A stretch of 64,000 bases of DNA, from positions 32,232 through 96,231 of the forward strand of contig CAJNOI010000266.1 in assembly GCA_905250115.1 (NCBI GenBank), in the 5' to 3' direction. The notes beneath the pieces are model-generated. The model did not search any database, was not told where the DNA came from, and worked only from the letters and a program-made list of their open reading frames with translations. Source of the stretch: Adineta steineri (lineage: Eukaryota; Rotifera; Eurotatoria; Adinetida; Adinetidae). Positions within the stretch are counted from its first letter, which is position 1. The number at the start of each line of letters is the position of its first letter. A program made the translations under genes and the position numbers. Below, one piece after another: positions 1 to 12,764 of this stretch.

Positions 1-973
1 GAAGCGTTTTACAAAATGACTTTTAGTTATTTTCGAAGGAAGAACTATTAAATTGTGTTAGCAACAACGATCTCTTATACATCTATTTCATTTAATAGAA
101 ACAGAATAGAAAAAAAAGACGGAGAAGACAGGATACTAGAAAGTCATTTTCTATGTAGGAGTGGAAGAAAACAACAATGTATAAATATTTATTGTGTGAA
201 GGAACTGTTCAAGATATTTTACATCAATAAAAAAGATTGTTCTTGGTTGATTCATAGATAAAATGTTTTTTAAACTGAAAGTGTTGCACAGTGATACAAA
301 AAATTAATTCAACTACATTTTTATCAATATCAAAACTGTGAGATACAATAATCTTTTTTTTACTTTTCAACAATCTGTCATTTTAGTTTGAATTTGTTAT
401 GTACTTTCCGTAAATGATTAGTAGCATGATACAACAACTGAAGACGAACATATTTTCAACTGTAAAAGATGTGTAATCTAAGAAAAACTCTCTCTTTTAA
501 ATTTGATCAATATGAAATCAGTTGTATACTATTTTTTGAATAAAATCTCCAGTAAAGCAATCTTGACGATTGAATCACGAAATAGAGAAGAATTCAGCTC
601 AGTATGATATTTATCAATTGAAGAAAACAGAAACAATGATCAGAAAGATATAAACGAGAGCAAACGAAAGCAGAATGATTGTCCTTCAAGAATATCATAT
701 TTCTATGATAAATACGACATAATAAACTAATGTTGCTATGTAGTGATGGAAAACAAACAACTGAATAGATGTGAGTTAATATAATTATATCACGACTCCT
801 GACAAAAAGAAAATCATGTCTAGTTTTTCATTAGATTGAAACGTTGGAAAAAATCTATTATGTATAACGAGAGAAAAAAACAGAGGAAACGCATGCAGTA
901 CTGTATGCTTTATCATTCCACTACATTTCATTATGAGTGAAAGTCATTTTTCTAACTAACAGTTTTGTTAGTT
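1..973. other. Left-end region without recognised gene
   Basis: AT-rich sequence with only short open frames, none with a recognisable domain or convincing splice pattern. It ends with the start codon of the FG-GAP gene at 974. I see no RNA gene or repeat element in it. Confidence 0.5.
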
Positions 974-3906
974 ATGTCTCGAAGAGAAGCTTATCTTCTT
1001 CTGTTTGTTCTCATCGAACAATCAGTTGCACAAGATAAGAACTCTATTGCGATGACTTTGCTACCTGGATGGCACTTTCAGTGTGCTAATACCAGTTGTT
1101 CACCATTTATTACTGCCATTGAACCGAACATTCGTCGGTGCAAATGGCTTGCTTATCTGAGGGTTCTTGCACAGCACTTAGTTTTCATCAATCAACTTTG
1201 ATTTGTCAACTGTTCGCCAGTTTATCAAATCAAAATGGTAATATGTTGGCTGACACAGATACTTATTCAATGATAGTCATCACTGGGACGCGACTACCAC
1301 CTGGTTAGTACCATTATTCGTGAAAAGACACGTGTATTTGATAGGAATAAGCTTTTTGCAAGTTTTCAAATGCTATAATCATTTGAAAACAGCTTTGAGA
1401 AGAACTTTCATTAGCCACATCTCTTGGGCAAGTAATAGGAAATTCCGAGGACGATTGTTGAGTAATTACGTAGATTATTAGGATTGATAAAATAACCTTA
1501 TCCACTCTCTCACTTAAAACACATGGTGTTTTGAATATCGAAAAAGTTGACAAAATATTGCTTCGTAATACACTGAAGACTTGAAAAGGCTGATCATCAT
1601 CGAGTACTACTTATTTGATTGAATTTTTGTTATACGAATGGAACTAAAAATTAACATTGAGAAAGAGGGATAATGAGAGTTTATTTTTGAATTCGAACAA
1701 GCTGATATTTCTACGTACATTCAACATTCGGCGCAGTATTGGCCTATCGAGATGTGCTAAAGTCCGAGAGAAACCTCGTTAAGTCTGCTTGCTCATAATA
1801 ATCTTATTTTTCCTGAATAGAATCTACTACGATATCAACAAGAACCTCATTAACAACATTCTCAACAAACTCACCATCAACAATATCATCCTCAACAAAC
1901 TCACCATCAACAACAGCACCCTCAACAAACTCATCAGCAACAACAGCATCCTCAACAAACTCATCAGCAACAACAGCATCCTCAACAAACTCATCAGCAA
2001 CAACATTCTCAACAAACTCACCATCAACAATATCATCACTAACTTCATCAATAACATCATTAACAACATCGATAACAATCTCATCAACAATAACATCCTC
2101 ATCATCAACATCATCCTCAACCACATCCTCGACAACCTCATTATCAACAACATCCTCAACAACATCATCCTCATCAACAACCTCAACAACATCCTCATCA
2201 TCGACAACCTCATCAACAACAACCTCGACAACAACATCATCAACAACAACATCCTCAACCACATCTTCAACAACGTCATCCTCAACGACGACATCATCAT
2301 CAACAACAACATCCTCAACCACATCCTCAACAACCTCCTCGTCAACAACAACAACCTCATCAACAACATCCTCGACAACTGCGACAACGACAACAACAAC
2401 ATCAAAAGGTCAGTATATGCCACACGGATCATACTACTTTTTTTAATCGCAAATCGATCTTGAGGGTAGGGTGCGGGTGTGGATGAATATTATATATATC
2501 TCACAACGATATCCACACAACACTCACACTACATCCATATCCTCATACCTGACCTAATTCATGATAATTTATTTTGATAGATGTGGATTTTGGTATGAGA
2601 TATTCATCTACATCCATCCTCGAGATTGATAACTGTGCGGATGTCGAAATAGATTAAACTGTCGTTCATAAGGATAAATAGAATCGATAAAAAGATATTA
2701 GTAGTAGCACTGTAGAAGATCGCAATCAGTCATAAACCAAGTAGAATGATTTTGCTGGTTGATCGGTTTGATTTCAGGTGAGATGAATTATTGTAGATTA
2801 AAAGGAGTAAGACAATGAAATACTGTTTTTAAATGATAACGTATGAAATTTAAATGTTTTTTTTCATTTTACCAGTTTGTAATAGTACGTTTCTCAGTCA
2901 AATTGTTTACACAGTTGGTGCACAACTATATGGAGTAGCTTTAGTCGATATGAACGGCGACAACAAACTCGATATTGTTAATACAAATGCTAATTCACAA
3001 ACCGTTAGCATACTCTTCAATACAGGCAATGGCAATTTTTCTTCCCTAACTAATTACTCAGCAGGTCAAACTCCTTATGCAGTAGCAGTATCTGATCTAA
3101 ACAATGACAACAAACCTGATATTATCGTCACAGATGTTTATTCAAACAACACCGGTGTTCTCCTCAACAGAGGCAACGGCACTTTTTCTCCTCAAGTTAT
3201 TTATCCAGTTGGTATGAGTCCACGATCAATAGCAGTAGCTGATATGAACAGCGACAACAAATCTGATATTGTCATCGTGAACTATTATTCAAACACGGTT
3301 GGTATTCTTCTCAACACAGGCAATGGCACTTTTTCTCCTCAAATTACTTACGCAGTTGGTTCAATGCCACAGTCAGTGGCAGTAACCGATGTGAATAACG
3401 ACACGAAACCCGATATTATCGTCGCAAACTATGGTGAAGTTTTCATCAGTATCCTTCTCAACAGAGGCAACAACACTTTTTCTCAAATTACGTATTCAGT
3501 TGGTTCAAATCCATTCTCAGTAGCATTAGCCGATGTTAACAGCGACAATAAACCTGATATTATCGTTCTGATTCGGAGTTCAGGCATCCTCGCTGTTCTG
3601 CTGAACAGAGGCAACGGCACATTTTTTTCTCAAACTAATTACTCAATTGATGGAACTGCAACGCAAGTAGCAGCAGCCGATATGAACAGCGATAATAAAC
3701 CTGATATTGTCATTGCAGATTATGGTTCAGACGCCGTCAGTGTTCTTCTCAACACAGGCAACGGTACTTTTTTTCCTCAAACTGAATACTCAGTTGGTCC
3801 TTTACCATTCTCAGTAGCAGTGGGTGATGTGAACAGCGATAATAAACCCGATATTGTCGCAGGAAACTACAATACAAACACACTCAGTGTTCTTCTACAT
3901 TGTTAA
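974..3906 (+). CDS. Secreted PAN/apple-like, Ser/Thr stalk, FG-GAP (VCBS) repeat protein; possible frameshift
   Basis: Three exons join in phase: 974-1303, 1821-2408 and 2876-3906. Exon 1 begins with a signal peptide (MSRREAYLLLFVLIEQSVAQ) followed by a cysteine-spaced stretch like a PAN/apple domain; its second half (ACLSEGSC, then LICQLF) is read only after a one-base shift near 1141, so either a base is missing from the assembly or the gene is damaged. Exon 2 is about 195 residues of almost pure Ser/Thr, a mucin-like stalk. Exon 3 holds about seven repeats of roughly 50 residues, each with a calcium-loop motif such as DMNGDNKLDI or DLNNDNKPDI, typical of FG-GAP/VCBS beta-propellers in integrin alpha chains and bacterial surface proteins. 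The product should be secreted; no C-terminal membrane segment is visible. Function unknown; adhesion or ligand binding is an inference. Introns are long (517 and 467 bp), unlike the core genes. Exon 1 is the least certain part. Confidence 0.72.
1821..2408 (+). repeat. Trinucleotide-rich Ser/Thr coding minisatellite
   Basis: Dense imperfect repeats of CAACAA, CATCAT and CCTCAACAA units. All forward and several reverse frames are open here because the repeats contain few stop triplets. The Ser/Thr frame is chosen because it joins both neighbouring exons in phase (one base carried from 1303, one base carried into 2876) and ends at a good donor after AAAG. Copy number is probably variable between alleles. 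Confidence 0.75.
2462..2625. repeat. Telomere-like TGTGGG/CCACACC inverted repeats in an intron
   Basis: A GGGTGCGGGTGTGGATG tract at about 2469-2485 is followed, after an AT-rich spacer, by complementary ATCCACACAA and CACACTACATCC tracts; further diverged copies (GATGTGGAT, CATCTACATCC) reach about 2625. The G-rich strand resembles the TGTGGG bdelloid telomere repeat. It sits wholly inside the second intron of the FG-GAP gene. Confidence 0.6.
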
Positions 3907-4980
3907 AATTTATTCCTCCATCATATTCAATATCGTTATTCACCTTTCATTACTCTACCAAGAACATTCTCCTATGATTAACCACTTGACAATATGAAGC
4001 GAATGACAATGTTCATTCGATACTAAAACTTTACCATTATCAATATGTTACTCAAACTCATTAATGCATACACTTTCAGCTTTTTGTATGTTTTTTTTTT
4101 GCTTAAATCAATGGAAAATAAACTGCTTCTGTCTTTTCACGGAAACAGATGTCTAAGAGAGTGTATGAGGGTGTGGGTGTGGATGTGAATATTAGTATGA
4201 TACATCCACACCCATCCTAATGTCTAAGTGTGCACGTTCGTGAATAACCTATTCACAAGTATACAACACGATTAGATGTCTGCATTATTTAAAAATAAAA
4301 TATTTAGTAAAAATGCTTTGGTGCTAATACAAAGTAATGTCAACTAATAAATTGGATACAAAATATGTGTAAGAAACGGATTGTCGGGAAACAATTGATA
4401 GTTCTGAAAAGTTAGTAAAAGGAATCAACCATTTCTCGCATTTACTTACAGGAAGAAAGAGAGAAACGTTGACTTCATATTTTTATCATATGACAAACTA
4501 ATCTCTGACAGATTTTTATTTATATCAAATCTCTAATTGATTTTCATCATACAAGCATACTTCTGATACATATTGTTGATAGTAGATTGAAAATAGCACA
4601 GAATTTTATAGACAAATCTTTATCTCCTTAAATGATAATATGAATTTGCATTCTATTGATCACACCTCATTCATTAAGACAAAAAATATATTTCTTCATC
4701 TTTTTTAAATAATGAAAACCTCGTTCATTTAACATATTAATTTAGAAGAGAAAGTTAAATAACACTCTATTTCATCATATTTCTTTGTCAAACTCTTAAC
4801 AAAAAAATAATTAGTTTTCTAAAAAATTAGCTTCTCTCTTTTATAGTTTAATACATTAAAAAATAAACAAAAAATAAGATTTTAGTTTTCCTTCTTCAAT
4901 CTTCAAAATTCTTCGAATTTGAAGTCGTTTATATATATATACACAATCAATCATAATAACAACAACAACAAACAAAAAAC
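3907..4980. other. Intergenic region between the FG-GAP gene and RPB2
   Basis: The two genes converge here, so this stretch holds both 3' ends. Apart from the telomere-like element at 4151-4228 I see no gene. The right half is strongly AT-rich, with CAACAACAACAA just before the RPB2 stop codon. Confidence 0.5.
4150..4228. repeat. Telomere-like inverted repeat with 8-bp flanking direct repeat
   Basis: GGGTGTGGGTGTGGATGT at about 4170-4187 and ACATCCACACCCATCC at about 4202-4217 form a hairpin around an AT-rich loop. The octamer TGTCTAAG lies on both sides in direct orientation (4150-4157 and 4221-4228), as a target-site duplication would. Between the octamers the insert is 63 bp. Confidence 0.6.
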
Positions 4981-7900
4981 TTAATCGACCAACATTCGAG
5001 GTGCAATATTCATTGCCATAAGTTCTTGAAATAGAAGTTTACATGCATATGGTAGACGTATTTGAGATATCTATAAAAATAAAAATAAATATAATTTTCA
5101 TCATCATTTCTTCTTTATTAAATCTACATACTTGAGTCGTATTTGTACATCCTTTACAACTATAAGTTTTTTCTGCAAGATTAGCAACAGCAAGAAGACC
5201 ACATATATTACAAACATGTACTCGATATGGATCCGAGACTTCGAAAAGACGTTCTTTAAGAAATTGTGCTGCACCATGCGATATTTGACAATCACGTTCC
5301 ATCTCACCAAAACGAAGACCACCATCACGTGATCGACCTTCCATTGGTTGTCGATTAAGAATTTGTACTGGACCACGTGCACGAGAATGAATTTTATCAT
5401 CAACCATATGTTTAAGACGTTGATAACTAAATAAAATAGAATATTTAAAAGAAACAGAAAAAAAGCAAAATCTCTTTACTAAGTTGGTCCCAAAAAGATT
5501 TGACAATTAAGTTTTCTTCCTGTCATTCCATTATACATAACTTCATTTCCACTTGAATGATAACCATAATCATGTAACATTTCAGACATATGTTTAACAT
5601 TAACATTATCATTAAATGGTGTTGCATCACCAATTTCACCTTTATTTGCTGCTACTTTACTTTGTAAACATTCAATTAAATGTCCAACTGTCATACGTGA
5701 TGGAATAGCATGAGGATTAACAATTAAATCAGGTGTTATACCTTCAACAGTAAATGGCATATCCTAAAATAAACAAAAATTAAAATTAACTGAACATCAC
5801 ATTTTAATCCTATCTCAAGAAAATCTTAGTTTTTTTATAGTTAACCGTATAGTAATTATAAAAGAATGTAACATTACAAAGTACCTAATATAAGTATAGA
5901 ATTAAGGCTTATATGGGGCTATGTAATGCAACGTTTATTTTTGAGAATTCAGAAACGAATATAAATATTGAAATTTATTCCGCTTTCTTATTCTCAAATA
6001 AGAAGTAAATAAATGTATCCGAGGAAAAGGTGACTAAAGCGATTATACTATCGATTAGTGGTTGACCTGGATGATATTTTTCGAGAACAGCCATGATGAA
6101 TTAAGTAAGTTAGGAACCTGATCCATCCATCTTCGTCTCGGTATGTAATGGTCGAATGTAGATTCGAACCGAATATTTATATCAAATAATCAACTAAACT
6201 ATTTTTTTTATACCTCCATTCGATAAAGAATACCACATGTTCCTTTTTGTCCATGTCGACTAGCAAATTTATCACCAATTTGTGGAATTTTTAATGTTCG
6301 AACACGAATTTTAACAAATTTATAACCTTCATCATTGATTGATAAAAGAACCTAAAATAAAAAACTTTTTAATATTTTCATTGAAAAAAAATAAAAACTT
6401 ACTTGATCAACAATACCCGTTTCACTTGCACGCATAAATACACTAGCATCTTTTTTAACGAATTTTTTCGTTTTGCTATTTAACTAAAATAAATTATATT
6501 AAGATAAGAGATAATTTATTTTTTTCTTGACTTACTTCATCATCTGTATCTTGTAAAGTAACTGTTTTTCCAATTAAAACATCATCACCACTAACTCGAA
6601 TACCAGGTGAAATAATTCCATCGTCATCAAGTTTATCATAAATTGCATTACGCATTCCAGCACATGTTGTACGTTGTGGTTTTTCAATTGTTTCTTTATG
6701 TTGATCACCTTGTGAATTTTCCGCTTCACGATATGAACGCCAAAAAACCGAACGAAAAAAGCCACGATCAACTGAACTCCAATTAAGAATAATGGAATCT
6801 TCTTGATTATAACCTGTATAAGATGCAATTGCAACAATAGCATTAATACCTAGAAAATATCAATCGAAATAAAATTCTTTTGTGTTTTTGTTTTTCTTCT
6901 TTACCAGCTGGTAACTCTCGAAAACGAAGATATTCCATTGCACGTGTTGCAGCTAATGGTTTTTGTGGATAAAATAATACATGTGAAAGTGTATCCATTC
7001 GAATATGAAAATTTGTTATATATACACCCTGAAAAAAATATATGTGTACATAGAAAGAGATTTAGTATTTTTATTTTTTACCATAGCTTGTTTACCCATA
7101 GCAGATTGATATGTATTACGTGGAGATTGATTATGATCAGGAAATGGAACAATACTTGCACAAACACCGAGAATCATTGATGGATGAATTTCACAATGTG
7201 TATAAGTTGAACAATAAGTTGATTCTCCTCTACCTTGTAAATCTTCTGGTACCATAGCAATCATACTTGTTTCTTCTTCAAGACAATCAATAAATTCTAC
7301 AACACCTTCAGCAACTAAATTTTGCCATCTATTTATAAAAGACAAAAAAGATTATATTTGTATTCTTTATTTTTTATCTTTAATTTACCCAAAATTTGTA
7401 TAATCATGTTTAAGTGAATTGACATGTCGTTGTTTTAATAATAATTTTTGTTTTTCAACAATCATTAATGGACGACATATACGACCAGCATCACTATATA
7501 TACGAATTTCACGTTCACGAATTTCACGTACCATCGATACTTCATTAACAATAATATCACATTGACGACGTAAACGACGTAGTGTGTTCATCAATTGATC
7601 AGGATCACGATGAATACCAATCCAACAACCATTAACAAAAATTTTTGCAGCATTTCGAATACTCGATGGAGTTATTTCCTCTATTAAATATTTCATACAT
7701 ATTCTAATAGCTCATAGAAGAAGAAAAAAATGATTTTACCCATATTTTCTGTTGACCATTCTTCAAGAAATTCTAGAATTGGTTGCGGTTGTGAACCAAC
7801 TGAGATATATGCCATAAGAGCTAAATTTTTAACTAAACCAACAGCATGTCCTTCAGGTGTTTCAGCTGGACATATCATTCCCCATAATGTATTATGTAAT

Positions 7901-9642
7901 TGACGTGGTTTAGCTAATTTACCATCTCTACCAATCGGTGAATTAACTCGTCGTAAATGTGATAATGTTGATGCATAAGTTAAACGATTTAATACTTGAC
8001 TAACACCAGCACGAGCTTGATGTGCTTTCTTTTGATCACCCCAATTTCCTGTTGCTAATGAATATTTTAAACCTTGTGTTATAATATCATGTCGAACAAT
8101 CCATTGACTAACATCACGATTACGATTTGTTGCTTTTTGTCCAGCAGCTGTTATATATTTAATTAAACGTTTAAATAATCCACGAAATAAAAATGATAAT
8201 AATGGACCAGCTAAATCTAAACGTTTATTTCCTAAATGATCTCGATCATCTAATTCACGACGACCTAATGCAGCTGATAATAAACGATTAACCATATAAC
8301 CAAGAAAATAAACTTTTTTCGTTTCACAATGTTGTGTTACACCAATATGTGGTAACATTTCTTTTTGTAATATATCTCTTGCATAACGTATACGTTTTTC
8401 ACGTGGAACACCAGCATTACTACCACGTGCACCTATAAAATCAAGTGCTAATCTATCATCTTGAATAACAAATGCTTCATCAAGTGATGGTTTAACCTTT
8501 AGAAGAAAAAAACATAAGTATATATATTTGTTTTTAAATAAAAGAATTACTTTTTCCATCATTTCCATATCATCAAAATCATAAATTATATGTTCGAGCA
8601 CATCACGATCAGAAACATGTCCAAGAGCACGAAAAACAATCATGATTGGAATTTCACGTTTTATATAGGGTAATATACCAATAATCGGTTGACCAATAGC
8701 ACTTTTTTTACCACCCTAAATACAAAGAATTTTTTTTTATTAAAATTATTGATTGTGGTGTTACTGTATCGAGAACATGAACAGTTATGTGCTATGGAAT
8801 AAGACACATCCCTGACTCTAGTCTCGAATAGTATATTTCAGTCTTCAATCTTACCTGTGCACCTTTTGCCATTAAATTAACCCATAATGTACTTGTTGGT
8901 CGACTAGAATTTTCTAAGACTGATCGAACTTCACATTTATATGCATATTTTGAATCTTTCATTGAAAATACATAAACTAAATAAAAACAAAAAAATATTA
9001 TAAATCAATCAAATCGATTTTATTCTAACCTGTATTTGTTGCCATTTTTTCTTGTGCAATTAATACTTTTTCACTTCCATTAATAATAAAATAACCACCA
9101 GGATCTAATGGACATTCATTAAGTTCAGTTAAATCACGATCAGTCATTTCAGATAGAAGACAATAAGCTGAACGTAACATAATTGGTATATCACCAATAT
9201 GTACTTTATCATATTTTTTATCTTCAGGTGGTGAATTGTCTTTTTGAGTTGTTTTTTTTAAATCAACATATAATGGTGCTGCATATGTTAAATTTCTTAA
9301 TCGTGCTTCATTAGGCCATAAATAAACTGTGCCTTCATCAGCACGATGAATTGGTTTTGATAAATAAATCTGTTCAAATTTAATTGTATATTTTGGTGGT
9401 GCTTCTCGTGCTGTTTGAATATATTGTGCTTGAGCTTGTAATTCAATTGGTCGTGAATCTTCAACAATACGTTGAACTGACATTTGAATAAATTCATCAA
9501 ATGAATCAAGTTGTTGACGAACAAGACCTTTCTCATCGAAATAGGACGATATAACTGTCCAACAAGCTTCTTGCCATAATTCAGGTGTAATCTCTCTATC
9601 ATCATCATTTTCTATTTGAGCTCCGTCATCTGCAGCATACAT
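4981..9642 (-). CDS. POLR2B: DNA-directed RNA polymerase II subunit RPB2
   Basis: Second-largest, catalytic subunit of nuclear RNA polymerase II. Thirteen exons (minus strand, in order): 9642-9030, 8976-8855, 8715-8551, 8496-7740, 7680-7389, 7328-7082, 7028-6905, 6849-6536, 6483-6403, 6351-6214, 5763-5480, 5426-5132, 5070-4981. Phases close throughout and give 1173 residues, against 1174 in human. The start MYAADDGAQ followed by [11 protein letters not shown] matches the family start. Visible landmarks are the active-site loop YNQEDS, the hybrid-binding RDGLRF-type region [10 protein letters not shown], and the C-terminal zinc ribbon CNICG...CKGC. Most introns are about 50-60 bp; those at 5764-6213 and 8716-8854 are longer. 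The residue after LN in the active-site region is Trp, where the human and yeast proteins, as I recall them, have Arg and Gln. The start lies head-to-head with the NADH dehydrogenase gene. Confidence 0.97.
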
Positions 9643-9992
9643 TTTATTTTTTATTTTCTTCTTCTTGTGGTTGTTGTTGTTGCAAACCTGATATGCAATG
9701 AAATGAGAAAAAACCGAAGCGATTGTGTTTATATAGTTGAACGAATAGAAATTTAACCATTCAAATTATTTTATGAAAAAAACATTTTAAAAATATTTTT
9801 CAAAATTTTTTGAGAATAAATTGTCATATGAAATATTCTGTTTTTTTCTTAGAAATTGAAAAAGATGTCAGTAAGATCGTATGATTATTTTTGATTGATT
9901 ATTATTTAACCAATAGAATTAATTGGTTTTTACAGAATGCACATGCATATGTTTTCCGTTTTTGGAAACATTGTATACTAAGATCCAAAAAT
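9643..9992. promoter_or_regulatory. Shared divergent promoter region, RPB2 / NDH2
   Basis: Only 350 bp separate the two divergent start codons, so both promoters must overlap or be very close. It contains an acceptor-like TTTTTACAG at about 9929-9937 upstream of the NDH2 start, which could be a trans-splice acceptor. No TATA element is clearly placed. Bidirectional action is inferred from spacing only. Confidence 0.45.
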
Positions 9993-12764
9993 ATGTTCTC
10001 TCGTTCGAATCTGCTTCTTCAAGAATTAAAAATGATGAGTTCATACCGAAATTTATCATTCAAACAATTAAAGGAAATGAAACCAATTATTACTCGAAAT
10101 CTTGCTTGGTTTAGTAAACATCCAACTCAACAAACTTTTGGTATGTAAAATATAATACAATTTCTCTATTATTATTTTTAATTCAATTTGAAATTTTAGG
10201 TGCAAAATTAAAACGCCGTTTAAAAAATTTACTAATTGTTACTGTTGTTGGTGTCGGTAGCTTTTATAGTTATCGTGCCTATCGTAGTTATAAATGGTCA
10301 AAAGAAGTTAGTGAATCTGACAGTATAACTGGTACTAAACCTCGTATTGTTGTCTTAGGAACAGGTAAACAAATCAATTCTATTTCTTTTTTTATCTATT
10401 ATAATTAAAATGTTTTTTATTTTTAAAGGTTGGGGTGCAGTACCACTTTTAAAACATATTGATACTCAGAAATATGAAGTTGTTTGTGTATCACCACGTA
10501 ATTATTTTCTAATGACACCTTTATTACCATCAGTTAGTGTTGGTACAGTTGAAACTCGAACAGTAATTGAATCAATTCGTTCACTTGTTGGACCTAAAAT
10601 AAAATATGTCGAAGCACATTGTGTTGATGTTGATACAAAAACGAAAGTAATTACATGTAATAGTGATGGAACAAATACTGTATCTCGTGGTGATGATGTT
10701 AAAACATTACTTGAACCATCAAAACGTGCAGGTGGTGCATCATCAAGAATAATTAAAGATTCAGGTAGAACAAAAATTAAAAACTATTTGACTTTTCTTT
10801 TTATTAAAAAAGGAATTATTTTCATTTAGCTCGAACAAGACCACAATTTGACATGAAATATGATATACTCGTTGTTGCTGTTGGTTCAGAAAATAATACA
10901 TTTAATATTCCCGGTGTTGAAGAACATGCTCATTTCTTAAAAGAACTTCTCGATGCTCGACGTATTCGTTCAGCTATAAGTGATGCTTTTGAATCAGCTA
11001 TGACACCATCACAAACAGCAGAAGAAAGAAAACGTCTTCTTCATTTTGTTATTGTTGGTGGTGGACCTACCGGTGTTGAATTTGCTGCCGAAGTAAGTCA
11101 TAAAATATTATTTAGTATATGAAAACCTTTATTTATACACATAATAGTCAAAAATATTTTCATGGAAAAAATATAGATACTCAATGATTGATTATCTATT
11201 GAATAGCTTATGAAGTAAAATACTACTAACTTAATTTGCTATGCTCAATTACTATTCAGTAAAATAAGCTTAAGGGATAACTTACAATAGTACTTACCGG
11301 TAGTGTTAACAGTTTAGAATGTAAAAAGAAATTATATATACCATAAAACATGCGTTATTATAAATAGAAGATCAAATAAAATAATCGTAGCTATTTCTTA
11401 ACAGATTGCTTCTATAATTTAGTTAGTATAATTCAAACCTATGAAGTGCTAAAAATGAAATTGATAATGTACTTGTAATTGATACATAATTTATAGATCT
11501 GAAGCTTTATCTTGCATGAATATTCTATGACTACCTATTCTGACTGTTGTTTCAAAAAACAAATCATGATTTTATATATTATTTTTAGCTCGCTGATTTC
11601 GTTCGTGAAGATCTTCAATATTATTTTCCACGTTTAGTTGCAAATGATGTTAAAATTACTTTAATTGAAGCACTTGATCATGTCTTATCTATGATGGTTT
11701 GTTTATTATTATTTTTTTTTCTTATGATAAGAATATTTTTTTTTATTAGGATAAACAAATTAGTGATTATACTGAAAAACATTTTCGTCGTGAAAATATC
11801 GATGTATTAATGAATACATTTGTAAAATCAATTAAACAACGTGAAGTTGTTGTTCAATTTAAAGGTTCAAATGAATTAACATCAATTCCATGTTCTGTTG
11901 TTGTTTGGGCAACTGGTATTAAAGCACGACCAATAACAAATCGAATTCGAGAAATAATTGGTTTAAAGGCACAAAGCAATCGAATGGGTATTCTTACTGA
12001 TCGATATTTACGTGCTAAAGGTGTTACTGACGGGTCAATATATGCTATTGGAGATTGTGCTACTATTGAACAACCAAAATTAGTCGATCAAATTCAAACA
12101 TTATTTGAAGAAGCAGATACGCAACGTAAAGGAGCATTGGATCTTCAACAATTTAAAGCATTAGTTGAACGTAAAATTCACGACTTTCCACAGGTAATTC
12201 TATGGTGTACCGGGCTAGGTTTAACTTATTTCTCAGATAATCTTGAAGTTAGATTCAACAAAAAAAAAACTTTTGATTTTTTTATTCTAGCTTGAAATCT
12301 TTTCAAAAACAATTGAAAAAACATTTGAAGAAGCTGATAAAGAAAAATCCGGTTTTCTAACACTTGCTACACTTCATTCAGCACTTGAAAAAGCTGATAA
12401 GAAAATTCGTGCATTACCAGCAACAGCACAAGTTGCAGCACAAGAAGGTCGTTATATAGCTGATTTACTCAATCAAGTAACTGATTTAAAATCAAGTGAT
12501 TATCAACAACAAAATTTACAATCATTTCGTTATAAACATATGGGCGCATTAGCATATGTTGGCGGTGATTCAGCTGTACTTGATTTTAGTGGAACAAAAC
12601 CAATTTTTGATTTATTTAATTTACAACCATTATCAGGTCGTAGTGCGGCTTATTTATGGAAATCATTTTATTTTACTGAAATGTTTACCGGACGAACAAA
12701 AACATTACTCGCATTTGATTGGGTTCGTACACGTTTGTATGGACGAGATATTAGTCGTTATTAA
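9993..12764 (+). CDS. Alternative (type II) NADH:ubiquinone oxidoreductase with degenerate EF-hands
   Basis: Single-polypeptide, non-proton-pumping NADH dehydrogenase of the mitochondrial inner membrane that passes electrons to ubiquinone, bypassing complex I. Exons: 9993-10140, 10200-10364, 10429-10764, 10830-11092, 11589-11696, 11750-12193, 12291-12764; phases close, 645 residues. A basic, Ser-rich N-terminus suggests a mitochondrial presequence, followed by one hydrophobic segment (LLIVTVVGVGSF). The FAD motif is VVLGTGWGA and the NADH motif IVGGGPTGVEFAAE; YAIGDCA and the C-terminal FRYKHMGALAYVG are family signatures. Two inserted EF-hand-like loops (DTQRKGALDLQQ and DKEKSGFLTLAT) lie before the C-terminal domain, as in calcium-responsive external NDH of plants and fungi, but both lack Glu at loop position 12, so calcium binding is doubtful. 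Intron 4 is unusually long (496 bp). Confidence 0.93.

Noticed and set aside
1789-2463. Asn/Ile/Leu-rich 224-residue forward frame and Val/Asp-rich and Leu/Met-rich reverse frames
   Set aside because: They are products of the trinucleotide repeat being open in several frames; only the Ser/Thr frame joins the neighbouring exons in phase.
6125-6185. Possible tRNA on the minus strand (GGTTCGAATC-like T-loop)
   Set aside because: The stems around the GATTCGAACC motif do not pair and no anticodon or D-arm can be drawn.
7016-7345. Separate small protein within the RPB2 region
   Set aside because: It is one RPB2 exon read through its two introns.
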